Shown here: positions 1-10,842 of the stretch, piece by piece | Layout: each line of letters opens with the position of its first letter | How positions within the stretch are numbered: the first letter of the stretch is position 1 | Origin: Setomelanomma holmii | Taxonomy: Eukaryota > Ascomycota > Dothideomycetes > Pleosporales > Phaeosphaeriaceae | Length of the DNA stretch: 64,000 nucleotides | Assembly: GCA_010015745.1 (NCBI GenBank) | Contig: ML978159.1 | Coordinates: 124,001 to 188,000 of the forward strand | Direction of reading: 5' to 3' | Made by a program: the position numbers and the translations under genes | The notes under the pieces: model-generated | Databases searched by the model: none | Seen by the model: the letters and a program-made list of their open reading frames with translations, nothing else | Told to the model about the DNA's origin: nothing

Positions 1-204
1 AAAGCAAGATCATCAGAGGCTGTGCGAAAGGAACGGGGTGATCAAGTAGTCTTCTACAAAAGGCAAGGACCGCTAAAGTTATCGGAATGTGAGGAAAGCC
101 CAATGAGCATTTACAAGCCTCCACTGTTGACATGACGACCGCGATTGGACTTACGCGATTAATCCAACCTAAAACAACGTTGTGGTGTTTTTACCATGCG
201 AAGC

Positions 205-1459
205 TCATGCTGACTTGACTTCAAGAGCAATCTGCGCAATCTGGAGCGCGACCTGAGTGAAGCCTAAGAGGATCCCGGTACCACCAATGATCAGGACGGC
301 CCAGAAGGTGAACCATGATGCTGAGTCCCTTTTGTCGTTCCAGAGTTCTCGCCAGGTTCTTCGTCGTTTGTCTGCAAAGTGCTGCGCTACAATAGCAAGT
401 CTACTTCATAGGATTGGGAAGCCCTGGCTGAGAACGTATGTGTCATGTACTCGTAGTCCGACCGTGTGAGTGCAATTTTCTTACCGCATAGTTCCAAGAG
501 GAGTCTATCAGTGCAGCCAGAAGGCAGGTTCGAGAATGGGTCCAAAAAGCGGAAGAGCTGACGAGATCGTTTGTCTTGACCGAACAAGAGCCGGTAAGAC
601 AGCATTGTTTCGCGTAGCAGGTCATCGACTTCGTCACGGGTCGCCCAATGCGATGCAGCGTTAGGAGGCGCTGCACAACAATGTAATGTTGTGTCCGCGG
701 TACAGCCCTGCCTCTCGAGTAGGTGGCATTTACAAAATGAAGGAAAACGAAACAGGTAAAGCGTGTTCGTGTCGGGTCAAACTCAAGATGACAAGCTAGA
801 ACATCGATCCACTTCACACAAATTCTGCCCACACGCGTCAAGAGATGGGCGGTGAAGGAATCTGGAGAGATTGTCTTCTGTTTGGTGAAGGCTTTCTGGT
901 CGTCGTCTGAGGCAGGCGCACTGAAATTGCGCCGGGGTAACATCACCCCAAATTCCATGAGGAAGTCGAATAATGGTTTGCGCGCGGAGACATGGTCCTG
1001 CTTCAGATCCATATATGCCTGGGGTCGGTGGCCCTCGGTCTCGTCGACGATCATAAATTGACTTCATGGGCTTGAGCCGATGTCAGGCTCATACAGTAAT
1101 GTTTGCCAGCCAACAACAGCAAAAACTAGGTTTCTAGCTCAAAAAGGAGTTCTGGTTCCTTGCCCACGTCGATCATTTCCTTTTCGATGAGCTTCATTAC
1201 GACATCGTTGATAGCAGACTCGCCCTTTACGACGTGTCTCCACACTTCTTTCCACACAGCTAGGAAGCCCGATGAGGTTACTTCGTCCGACTGGGACTCT
1301 GACTGTGGTATGATCGTGTACAGCTCGCAAGGCTGGCTTGCTATTTGGTAGCGGACCCAACCATCGTACCATGAGTCAGCGGAGTGATTGTGCTTCGCTT
1401 CAGAACCGAGGAAAGGAGTGGCGACTATCACGTCTTTTTGTCGGCTGGTTCGGGTGCGA
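205..1459 (-). pseudogene. Decayed fungal protein with C-terminal transmembrane anchor
   Basis: Coding signal on the minus strand jumps between all three frames. An N-terminal stretch (about 1459-1126) is followed by a block starting IVDETEGHRPQAYMDLKQ (1051-720), with HLEFD and TISPD motifs. After a frameshift near 720 come LSYRLLFGQDKRSRQLFR and DPFSNLPSGCTDR (719-390). The last block contains WNDKRDSASWFTFWAVLIIG, a single membrane segment, then a short tail ending in TGA at 205-207. I recognise this order from a large family of uncharacterised fungal proteins with a C-terminal membrane anchor; the function is unknown. The 1054/1126 junction could be an intron, but the shift at 720 has no splice sites and an in-frame stop follows at about 406, so I call it a pseudogene. 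Upstream (1464-1730) there may be more of the 5' end, but it is not recognisable. Confidence 0.6.
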
Positions 1460-2189
1460 CCTGCTACAGACGTAAGTCAGCTTCGCACCCAGCATCATCA
1501 CATCGGTGAATCAGCTTACCAGAGGACGTCTGCGGACTCAAATGCCTTATCAGACTGTCCATTCGGGTGTTATGAGTGTCAAGCTCAGTGCTGACTCGAT
1601 TTGAATTGCCACGCTGGGCAGCTGTAGGCTCCTTTTCTTGCAATAGCGACATGGCGGAAACTGTCAATGGCGGTGACCAACATTGCGAAGTAATATACAG
1701 CTGTGAGGCTGAGTTTTGTTGCATGACCAAGTTGGGAACAAAGTGAGCCCCATCATCAGCCTCGTTGCCTTTCGAGCATGAAGGCGCCGCCTATCTTTCG
1801 ATGCTATACATGACGACGATCAGATAAAATCCGACGAATGCTCAAGTACAAGGCACCGCTTCGCAGTCGAACTTGCGGTCATAATTGGATGTTGGAGGAC
1901 TTGAGTTGTTGTCTTGACGAGAACTATGGTAAGGGGGGAGGCGCAGTCAGCGCCGCGTGGAGCGTGGACCGTGTCAGTGGTGCCTTTCCCTCCTTTGGTC
2001 CTCCAGCCAGGCATCAACCCCCGCGTTGTTCGTCCAATCCTAATAAGCCATGCAATCAAACCAAGGAAGGCTTGGCCGGTATCCTGCTACATCATCATCG
2101 CCTTGCAATGTGTTTGCCCTGATTTCTGGCGGTGATCCGGCGACAACGCATCATGAGCGGGAAAGAGAGGTAGCCTTCCTTAGGCGTAA
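1460..2189. other. Intergenic, possible 5' remnant of the flanking relics
   Basis: A minus-strand open stretch at 1464-1730 could be an upstream exon of the decayed gene at 205-1459, but it shows no motif I recognise. The rest (1730-2189) shows no convincing coding signal on either strand. The first exon of the plus-strand NB-ARC gene may also lie here. Confidence 0.4.
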
Positions 2190-5100
2190 AATAGAACCAT
2201 TCTTACGTGGAGTAGACTAAAACGAACGTCGAGCCCTCTGTGGCACCGTGCGCTGGAGAGGTACCGCGAAGAATTGCACCAGAACGATGACTACCAGTCC
2301 GTTACCGAGATCGCTTCATTGGAAGATCTTCTATTGCACAACAAGGCTATCGAGGATGCTTTCCCTCGAGATCGCACTGCCATTAGTGCTTTACAGCGTC
2401 TAGGTACGACCCTTAAGTTTGTGGACGATTTCTCAGCTGTGATCGCAGTCTGCTTCGGAGCGGACGCGAAGCTCACTGCATTCGTCTGGGGCAGCATCCG
2501 ACTTATGTTGACACTGGCTTCCTCAGCTGGAGATACCCTCAAAAGTGTTCTCGATATGCTAGAAGAATTGAGTTTGACGTTGCCCTGGTTTAGAGCGTAT
2601 GAATTAACCCTTAAGATGGACCGCAATCTCGAGGCTGCCCTCGTCGATGTCTACACGGAAGTAATCTGCTTTTACGCACGCTGCATCTACTTCTTCCGTA
2701 AACATCCACACGTCTTACTGTGCCGTGATGCATGGGAAGATTTCCGGGACGATTTCGCTCGCACACTGCGGCGCATACGGCGATTGTCCGCGACTGTCGA
2801 AAACGAAGCCGACTTTGCACGCATGAGACAAGAGCCAGAAAAGTACGATAAGATTCTTGATTTGATTGAGAATCTCAAGGATACCAAGGTCAATGAGACA
2901 GAGATGAAGCCTAAATTTCATGTACCATCCACTCTCAGTCCCAGATTCTGGGGCAGAGAGGACGTACTTCAATTCATTCATAATGGGCTGGCGCCTTCAC
3001 AAAATTGCCATGCCCATCAGCTCAAGACGCTTGCACTTTACGGGATGTGAGGTGTCGGTAAATCGCAGATTGCGATGCAATACGTCAGCCGCTACAGAGA
3101 CGCCTACAAAGTGGTTCTTTGGGTTGCAGCTGACACCGCAATCAGCCTTGGACAGAGCTTCCGCGAGATCGCGAAACTACTTGAACTTGCACACACCGAG
3201 CAGGATCTCCAGGATACGAATGGCTGCATGCTGAAGGTCAAAAACTGGCTTACTAGTACATGTATGTCTGATCATCCGTTCCAGGTACTCTTCTCCTAGC
3301 GTCTGTACTGATCCCTCATACAGCAGGGTCCTGGATTGTCGTTTTCGATAACGCAGATGACCTTGAGACACTGCGTCACGCGTGGCCGACAAGTGGCGGA
3401 GGAGCCGTGCTATTGGCATCTCGAAATGCAAATGCATCATACAGCCCTGCTTCCAAAGGATATAGTGTCAAGTCGTTCGATGATTCAGATGGCTCAGAAT
3501 CGCTCCTAAGCCTTACCGGTATCGATGCTACTTCATCAGTGAATCGCGGAAGGGCGAAGGGCATATCCAAAACTCTTGGTGGCCTGCCTTTGGCCCTGAC
3601 TCAAATCGGTGGATTCATCGCGCAACGCAAGCTACCCCTTCAGGACTTTCTGCCACTGTACGAGCGCAATGCTTTTAAGATTGATGCTCGCAAGACTGGC
3701 ATGAGCGATTACGAACACACGCTGAGTACCGCCTGGGACATGTCGATTAACCAGGTCTCTGGAGACGCGCAGAAGCTACTTGACATGATTCCGTACTTAC
3801 AGCCGGACGAAGTTCATGAAACAACGTTGTTGACGAACACACTCGATCTTGGACTCACGGACTACAGCTTCCTGGATGACCAAATGGATCTTGGAGACGC
3901 CGAAGAAATCCTACTAATAACGGGTTTGATAAGTAAGAATGCGGAGAATGCTGCTGTCTCTGTTCACCGCCTCATTCAGAAGGCGATCCTGCGAGCGCAA
4001 AGCCCTGAAACGAGGAAGCACATCCTCCATGTCGTGATCCAATTACTATTGCATAAGTTTCCAAACACGTTTAGTGAGGACAAAAGTCACCAAGTCGCGT
4101 CTTGGGTAGAATGCGAGAAGAATTTACCACATGTCAACCATATCGTCACTCTCAAAGAGACAGAGTATATTGAAGTAATCGACCCTCAAGCTTATGGTGA
4201 GCTGTTACTACGATGCAGCTGGTACGTCAAGCTTCTTGAGTGTCAGCTTACATTTCTGGCTCGGCAGACTGCGAAGGCACCTGTACGAACGCGAAGTGTA
4301 CGATATTGCAACGGTGATGATTGCCGCAGCGCTTACTTCCTTTACGCAAAAATCGACTCTCGCATACGCCAGCGCCATAGAGTTATCTGGGCTGATCGAT
4401 ATGGACATGAACTACCCTGAGAAAGCGCTCAAGTCATATCAAGAGGCGCTGAGCATTCGGAAGCAGGTCGAAGGCGAATCTGGACCTCTCGTAGCAGCGA
4501 GTCTCAACACCATAGCTATGGCTTACACCGAGATGAGTGAACTCGAAAAGGCGCAGTCAACCCACGAAGAAGCCCTCGAGATGCGGATTCGCATTGGCAA
4601 CAAGTCGGAGATAGGTAACTCTTGCAGTAATTTTTCCAGTACTTTGTTGAAGAAGAGGAAACCCGATGATGCAGAAGCGATGATGTGCCGTAATCCATTG
4701 CTACAAGAAGCGGATCTGGCCCATGGATCCGATGCACTCACAGATGAAGTTTTCATCGCACGCTGCACTCCAAGATTCTCCGGAACCATGCTTCTATTAT
4801 CCCACATCCGCGTACAACAGCGCAGATATGACGAAGCCCTCCAGCTAGCTTCGAGATCACTGCAATTCCGACGAGAGGTGTTTGGGAATCGCCTGAAAAC
4901 ATGCGATGCGTTATATGATGTCGCATCCTTGATGGACATTCATGGCAACACAGCTTCTGCCATGTAAGCTTCAGCATGTCATTAATTCGTGTCCTGTAAG
5001 CTGATAGACATGTAGCGAATTGCTCAGCCAACTAGCTAATGTCGCAGCATCTATACCCGAAGGGAAAGGCCAGCTCGCGCGAGCGTATCTGAAGCTCTCA

Positions 5101-5238
5101 CTTTTACACAAAAAGATGGAAAGAGCAGAGCTAAGTGCAAAATTCAGGGAGCTAGCAGTGAAATTGAGATTGGAGATAAAGCAGGGTTGGATTGATGCTC
5201 CGGTTGAGGAAGAAGAATTCATGAAGCTCGTGCCTTAG
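2190..5238 (+). pseudogene. NB-ARC/TPR STAND (NLR-like) gene broken in its P-loop
   Basis: Translation gives a helical N-terminal domain like those of fungal STAND proteins (DUF7708-like; FGADAKLTAFVWGSIRL). It is followed by an NB-ARC region with Walker B (SWIVVFDNADD) and GLPLALTQIGG, then TPRs (SYQEALSIRKQ, THEEALEMR, DEALQLASRSLQFR). Apparent exons are (start uncertain)-3261, 3327-4221, 4277-4963 and 5016-5238, all joined by good splice sites. The Walker A loop reads GM-stop-GVGKS: a TGA at 3048-3050 occupies a glycine position (GMGGVGKS in the family). No intron can remove it, because the frame continues directly through GVGKSQIAMQY. No ATG is visible in the open frame after the stop at 2187, so a short 5' exon is probably missed. 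Intact members are cytoplasmic receptors in programmed cell death and non-self recognition. The nonsense codon should truncate this one before nucleotide binding. Confidence 0.8.
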
Positions 5239-8200
5239 ATGCTATGGTAAGAATCTGCTCACTCGGTAAAGCCTGATTAGAACACGAAAGGTTCTCATGT
5301 TGCCTCTCGCGGTGTTATGTACAGTTATGCTCCTACAAACTACGGCGTGTCACGTATCTCTTTGGCGATCATGATTCACACCTTCGGCAACCATATAGAC
5401 GCCACAGAATCCCGCTAAGACACAGGGCGAGTCGATACAAGTGAATGTGGTGTCTGAATAACTTAGCACCAATTCCATACCAACCCAGCAATAGACATTC
5501 ATGGAGTTCCTACTGTAATCCTAGAGACTAGGCATCCGCACGCGGCAACAAGACATTGTCACCAATGTGCCGTGGTACCAATTCCAACAAACTAAAAAAT
5601 TCCCTTGCCCATTTCTTGTTTCTCATGATGTCCACGATGTCAGCACCGACAGCGGCCCACCTCACATGGGACTTCAGACACTTAGTAGCCTAACATATAC
5701 CCTCCGGCGGTGATTCCCACTACTTACAAAAATGCCATGTTAGCTTTCCTGAAATATCCTAAATATCCATGATGTCGGCTCGTGTGGATCATACAGCTTG
5801 TTTTCCCACGCGTTTCACGGTTGGCAGGTCCAGCCAATGAAAAAATGGGTGTCGTGACTTTTCTCGTGATGTCCTTGAAATGCATCACAGAAAGTGGCGT
5901 GGTATCTCGAGATCAAGTTTCTCCAGTGTCGAATTTTACACGGTCTCATGTACCTGCCAGTCAGCGGCATCTCAAAGGTCATTTCGATGCCTTTTTCGGC
6001 ATGTCGACGAGGCGTATACCTTGCTCGGCAGTCAACTCGGCGTCGTGCCCTGCAGTACGCATGGCACCTGCATCCGGACCTTGTACGACCAGTTCATCAG
6101 ACCTCGGTGCAGAAGTGCAAGGCAACAAGATATGACACGGAGTACCTTTGTGGAGGAGGTAGAAGATTCCGTCGCTGAGCAAAACCAGCCAGTCAGCGAA
6201 ACAACCATTTCCCCTTTTCCTGCTCTTTTCGATAAGTCGACGATGCGTATACTGGTTTTAGCATCGGTAGTGACTTTCCAGCGATGTACCTTGCAGTACA
6301 CATGGCACATGCATCCGCAAGGCCGCCAGTCGCGTGGAGAATAAGGGAAACTCCGGGGCGATGATCTCAATCGAATATCCACAGCGGAAGGGATGCGTAG
6401 GGTGATTTTGCGGTTATATAGTCCTAGCTAGTGAAATAAACTTTTGTGTAGGAAGCGGCGACTTCATGATAGTAGGAATCGGTCTCGAACCTTGATTGTC
6501 AGATCGCGTGGGCGTCAGTCAACACAAGAAGCCTTGACAGAACATAACGCGAATGACCCATTGCGGGCGAGTATTCCAGTCGAATGAGAGCATCTGTATC
6601 CTATCTTTTGTCAGTGCCTGATCACTGGATAGGACCGAATCGAGTTTTGATTTGAGACCTATATCGATCGTGGTACACTAACGGCCATCAGCCATCAGCC
6701 TCACCTGCAGCATCGATAGATCTGTGGGCCACAAGTTCCCGCTCCCGGACCCATATCCGACCATTTGAATGTCCTTTTGTCTTGCCATGCGAATGTCAGA
6801 TGGACTTTAAAGTTGTGGAGCCCTGCGGATTTTGCGACCGACCCAGTCAATGGGGTTGCGCAAAATCAAATAGTTGCGCAAGGCTTATGTATGGTCGGCA
6901 ACTTGAACCGTAGTACCTTGCGCCGCTCTAGAGGGTTCAGCCACATTACACCTCGATTACTGATATTGCCCAATGCAGACCTGCGAGAAGCTAAAGAACG
7001 CGACGATTGACCCTGAAAGTACGAAATGGGGTTGTGGGTCCCTTGATCGTTGAAAGTCGATGATAATTGCATAAATGCAAACAGGAGATAGCTCCGGCAC
7101 TATTGTAGTGGATTCGTGGAATCGCAATGAGCGTGGTAGCTGATTTGCCTGAGAACTTGTAGGATCTTAAAAAATGTAAGATTGACCCCGTGGTGGCGTC
7201 CGAGCCGTTGCAACGTCGCGTGAGGCTCTTCAGCATCAGTGTGCATATTGTGTGATTCGTTCGGCTATCGTGACTGCAGGCCTTCGTGAAAGCTGCCCGT
7301 CTGTGTCGACCGATGTAGCAGTGGCCGTGCTGCAGAACATCGCACAGGCGGAAGAACTGCCTAGTAGAGCTCAATGCGCTTGGGCAGTGACTGCAGCAGC
7401 AAAAGCATAATAACCAAAGTATAGATTTTCGGTCCAAGCGCTGGTGTCCCTGCGGAAGAGGCACCAGTGGCACCACAACAGCCAAGATTGCGTACACGCT
7501 GTCAGATAGCCGAGCCAGAATTTGAGCGCGTCAAAGCGCTGGCTCGAGCGCCGCTACCCGCTGTTGCACGATCCGTCACAAAACCCTTGTACCTTGTCCT
7601 CTGATTCGGGCATCTTAAATGTGACGTTATGTGCAGCCCGATCTGCAGCCTAGACATGGGCCTGGTCAACCTGCAGGACGTACATTTTGCACAGCTTCCG
7701 TGGCTTGCGCTGCAAGTCCGGGGTGCAGAATGTGAAACCGACTCCAGATTGTGTTCTGAACGTCGTGTCGATTATGACGCATGATGTCGAAGTCGCCTGG
7801 AATGAGCAGGAATCGTCAAAGCGTAGGAAAGTGTTGTTGCGCAAAGTGGATGATATTAATATTAAGGGAAGGTTGAAGGAAACCTTCCTTATGCACTCCA
7901 GCCATATCTGAGCTGCCAAACCTCTGGTCGGAGCATAACATGTGCCCTTCCAATACCCAATATGCAAGTTGTGTAACGCAGTAGCATTGAAAACGAAAGG
8001 GTGAATCGGGGAATCTTGTGCAAGTGACCACTTCCAAACTGAACCATCAACGAGACGGGGAGGGGCCGAATAAGGAAAGTAAACATGTGGAGAAGGTGTG
8101 ACAGTCTGATCCCAAAGAGGCAAATCGCGCCACTTGCGATGCAAAACTCCAAGGCATCAACCGTCCCGCCGACCCATGCAATGCAATCAATCTGCAAAAG

Positions 8201-8571
8201 ACCATGGTATCCGAGCGACGCGATGACATAGCAGGGTGAACGGGCTTCCGAAAGGGCAAACGAATGCAATGCGTAAATGGTGGTAGTATGCAAGGGAAGA
8301 ATAACCGAAGTCCTCGAAATGAAAATTGAAACAGTCCGTGTACCCATGTACCCCCAAATCTCAAGCTTTCCGTCGTGCGTTCATATTGTAGAGCCCTGTT
8401 GCTAGGCTCTCTCATAGATGATCATCTCACATACGTCGTTTGGTACTTCAGGTATCGGTGCTCCTCTGATGTATGAACCAAAAGGCGGATGGTTTCTTTG
8501 TCGTCGTCCATAGATATCGAGGAGACGACGTCGAAGCTGCTGGTTGTGTTTTTCGGATTAGAATCTGACGC
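5239..8571. other. Long intergenic region without a supported gene
   Basis: There are many short overlapping ORFs on both strands, the longest about 165 codons (6991-7497 and 7650-8144, minus), with no recognisable domain and no consistent frame. The 3' flank of the NB-ARC relic is at the left. An imperfect direct repeat at 5956-6317 suggests old duplicated or transposon-derived DNA. The right end (about 8400-8571) should hold the 3' UTR of the minus-strand RSC7 gene. Confidence 0.5.
5956..6317. repeat. Imperfect direct repeat, two copies of about 120 bp
   Basis: Copy A starts at 5956 and copy B at 6188. Both begin GCCAGTCAGCG and both end with GCAGTACnCATGGCACnTGCATCCG (n marks differing bases). 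Between these ends they share GTCGACGA-GCGTATAC with substitutions and small gaps. The offset is about 232 bp. No terminal inverted repeat or ORF explains them. The differences include both transitions and transversions, so RIP alone does not account for the divergence. Confidence 0.5.
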
Positions 8572-10842
8572 CTAGTATGATTGCCATCCTTGTTGTGGTG
8601 CCTGTTGAGGAGCCCACCCAGCCATCCCGGGTTGCTGCACCGAGGTGCTCTGGTGCTGCATGAACTGATGGGAACTTGGACTGGGTTGATATGGATTCTG
8701 ACCCATATTTTGATACCCTGGATCCATGGCGCTCATTGTCTGATACTGTTGGACAGGCGTGCCGTGCATTGAACCACTGCTCTGGGTGTGGTGGAGCTGT
8801 GGCGAGGGGTGCATCGGTGACTGCTGGGGCAGTGGAGACTGTTGCGGGGGACGCTGAGCGTACTGCTGCATGTTATGCTGCTGCGAGAGCGGTGAAGGTT
8901 GTGGGTTGCCCTGCCACATGTGCGATGGTGGGTAGCCATGACCTTGGTTCTGTACACCAGGGAGCATGCCGCTCGGCCCTAGTCCTGAGGGCGTCATACC
9001 CTGAGGCATCCCGATACTTGGTGGACGGCGATGCATTTGGTCAGGTCGGAGTGGTGTGTGTTGCTGGCCCATCGGGGACGGCACCATATTGTTCTGCGGG
9101 AGAGACTGTGGACGATACGCCTGGGGAGGCATCTGCTGTCCTGGACGTTGTGGAGTCTGCGCAACCATGCCATATTGGTTGCTCGGCATGCTCACGGACG
9201 TCGAGGCGACACGTGGTGACTGCACAGCCTGCGAAACCTGGGGTACCTGCTCACCGTCCGCGGTCCCTGGGCGGTTGGCTGGGGCAGGTGGCTCGTGCGG
9301 ACGCTGCCAGATGTTGTCTAGGTACTCCTTACGGTTCTTGCGCTGCTGCTCGAGTTGTTTGTTGATTTCGGCTGTTTGAGCAGCTTGATTCAAGATTTCG
9401 CCTGATGGAGTTGGCCTGGTCAGGTCCTGATACGGTGCGCCACCCATCTCATGTCGGGGTCGCTGAACGCCACTGTAGTCTCGAGGCTGCAGATCAGTCG
9501 TGTTGCGTTGCGTGTAGGCGTCTGTGCCAACTGTGGGCATACTGCCAGGAGCTGGATTAAGGCCTCCAAACGGCTGCAGAGGGTTGACTGCAGCGCCAAG
9601 GTAGTCCTGGGCGTTGCCGGTGTATGCACCTGGATGGGCATACGCCATGGCGGCGTGGTTGGCTTCTGCAGCCGCTGCTTCCCTAGCCTTTGCCGCTCCT
9701 GGTCGCTTCTCGCCCGCAGCGTCTTCTTCGGTGAAGCCTTGCTTACGGGCTTTGCTCTCCCAGTAGTCGTCGCGCACTCGTCTCCCGTTGACAATGAGCC
9801 TGCTTCCAAACTGCCTGAACATGGACCTCGCAGTAACAATAGCAATTTGTCTTGAGCGATAGGAATAAGGCAATATCTCTTGATGAATAAGATCGTCTTT
9901 CTCCGCCTGAGTAGCAATGATCTTGAATAACGACCTGTTCTTGTTGAATAAGAGGTACGAGTCTCGGTAACCTAGAACACGTGCACATTCAGTTGCGAGC
10001 ATGAACAACTTGTCCCCGCGGTTGGGCACGAAAAATGTCCTGCAGCGGTACTCGCGTCCCTCGAGTGGATGGCCAGTCTGAGTGACCTTTCGTTCTCCAG
10101 CTTCGTCGATTTCGCGGGGGATGTACTCGTCGCCCTCGGGATTGAGCTGGTCTGTGGTGTGGTCGCGGACAGTGGGCAGCGCCTTGATCACTGTGGGCTT
10201 GGTGGGTGTCGATTTGGTAGATGGGGAGGCGCGTGGAGGCGATCCCTGGGGCAGCGGGGTGGTCTGGAGCTGCGGTGTTTGTACGGGAGGAGCGATGCCA
10301 CCGTGCGAGGGTGTTGGCGGCTGGGCTGCGCGAGAGGGACTGCCAGCAAACGCGCCCTTGGCTGTCTTTGGTGGGCGACCACGCTTTCGCGGCTTCCCTT
10401 CGTCTGCGCCTGCCGTCAGCGTTGTTTACATGCAGCCTCTGCGGGCAACCGCGATGCTGTACGTACCATCTTCACCCTGCTGCAAGTCGCCATAGCTGTT
10501 CTCGGGCGAGCGACTGCGCTTGAGTCCTCGCGAGTGTTGCTGTGCCACGGCCTGCGGCGGGCCGGCGAGCATACCTGGGAGCGAGTCAGCACCTTGGTCG
10601 CCATATATGGGCGCCCGCAGCGGATGTAACAGATGCGCAGACCTGTCACAGCGACGGGTCGCGCGCGCTGTTGATGGGGTTGTGCCACCCGCGCAGAGCT
10701 TGTACGCGACGACGTGGGGGGCGGAACTCGTACCTGCGGCATTGAGGGCAGACGGATCAATGGTGGCCGAGGGGTCCATGATGCCGTTGCCAATGCCCCC
10801 GTTCGACATCGTGTGGATGGGCTGCATGTGCACTGAGTACAT
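8572..10842 (-). CDS. RSC7: RSC chromatin-remodelling complex subunit Rsc7/Swp82 family
   Basis: Nuclear subunit of the RSC/SWI-SNF ATP-dependent nucleosome remodeller. Proposed exons are 10842-10734, 10574-10467 and 10409-8572, giving about 684 aa. The 159 nt first intron keeps frame and is inferred from its GTACGA donor and CCCAG acceptor, so it could also be read through. The N-terminus carries KRSRSPEN and an AT-hook-like KPRKRGRPPK, typical of DNA-associated proteins. The conserved Rsc7/Swp82 domain follows: REYRCRTFFVPNRGDKLFML, ECARVLGYRDSYLLFNKN, and YSYRSRQIAIVTARSMFRQF with FGSRLIVNGRRVRDDYWE. The C-terminal half is a long Q/P/M/S-rich low-complexity tail, as in other filamentous-fungal orthologs. 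The ATG at 10842 is the first in frame after stops. The plus-strand ORFs overlying this gene are antisense shadows of the Q/P-rich tail. Confidence 0.88.

Noticed and set aside
6991..7497. Minus-strand 168-codon ORF
   Set aside because: No ordered family motif; Cys/Ser/His-rich composition typical of random frames in this region.
8676..9365. Long plus-strand ORF (229 codons)
   Set aside because: Antisense to the Q/P-rich tail of RSC7; it exists because CAG/CAA-rich codons read open on the opposite strand.
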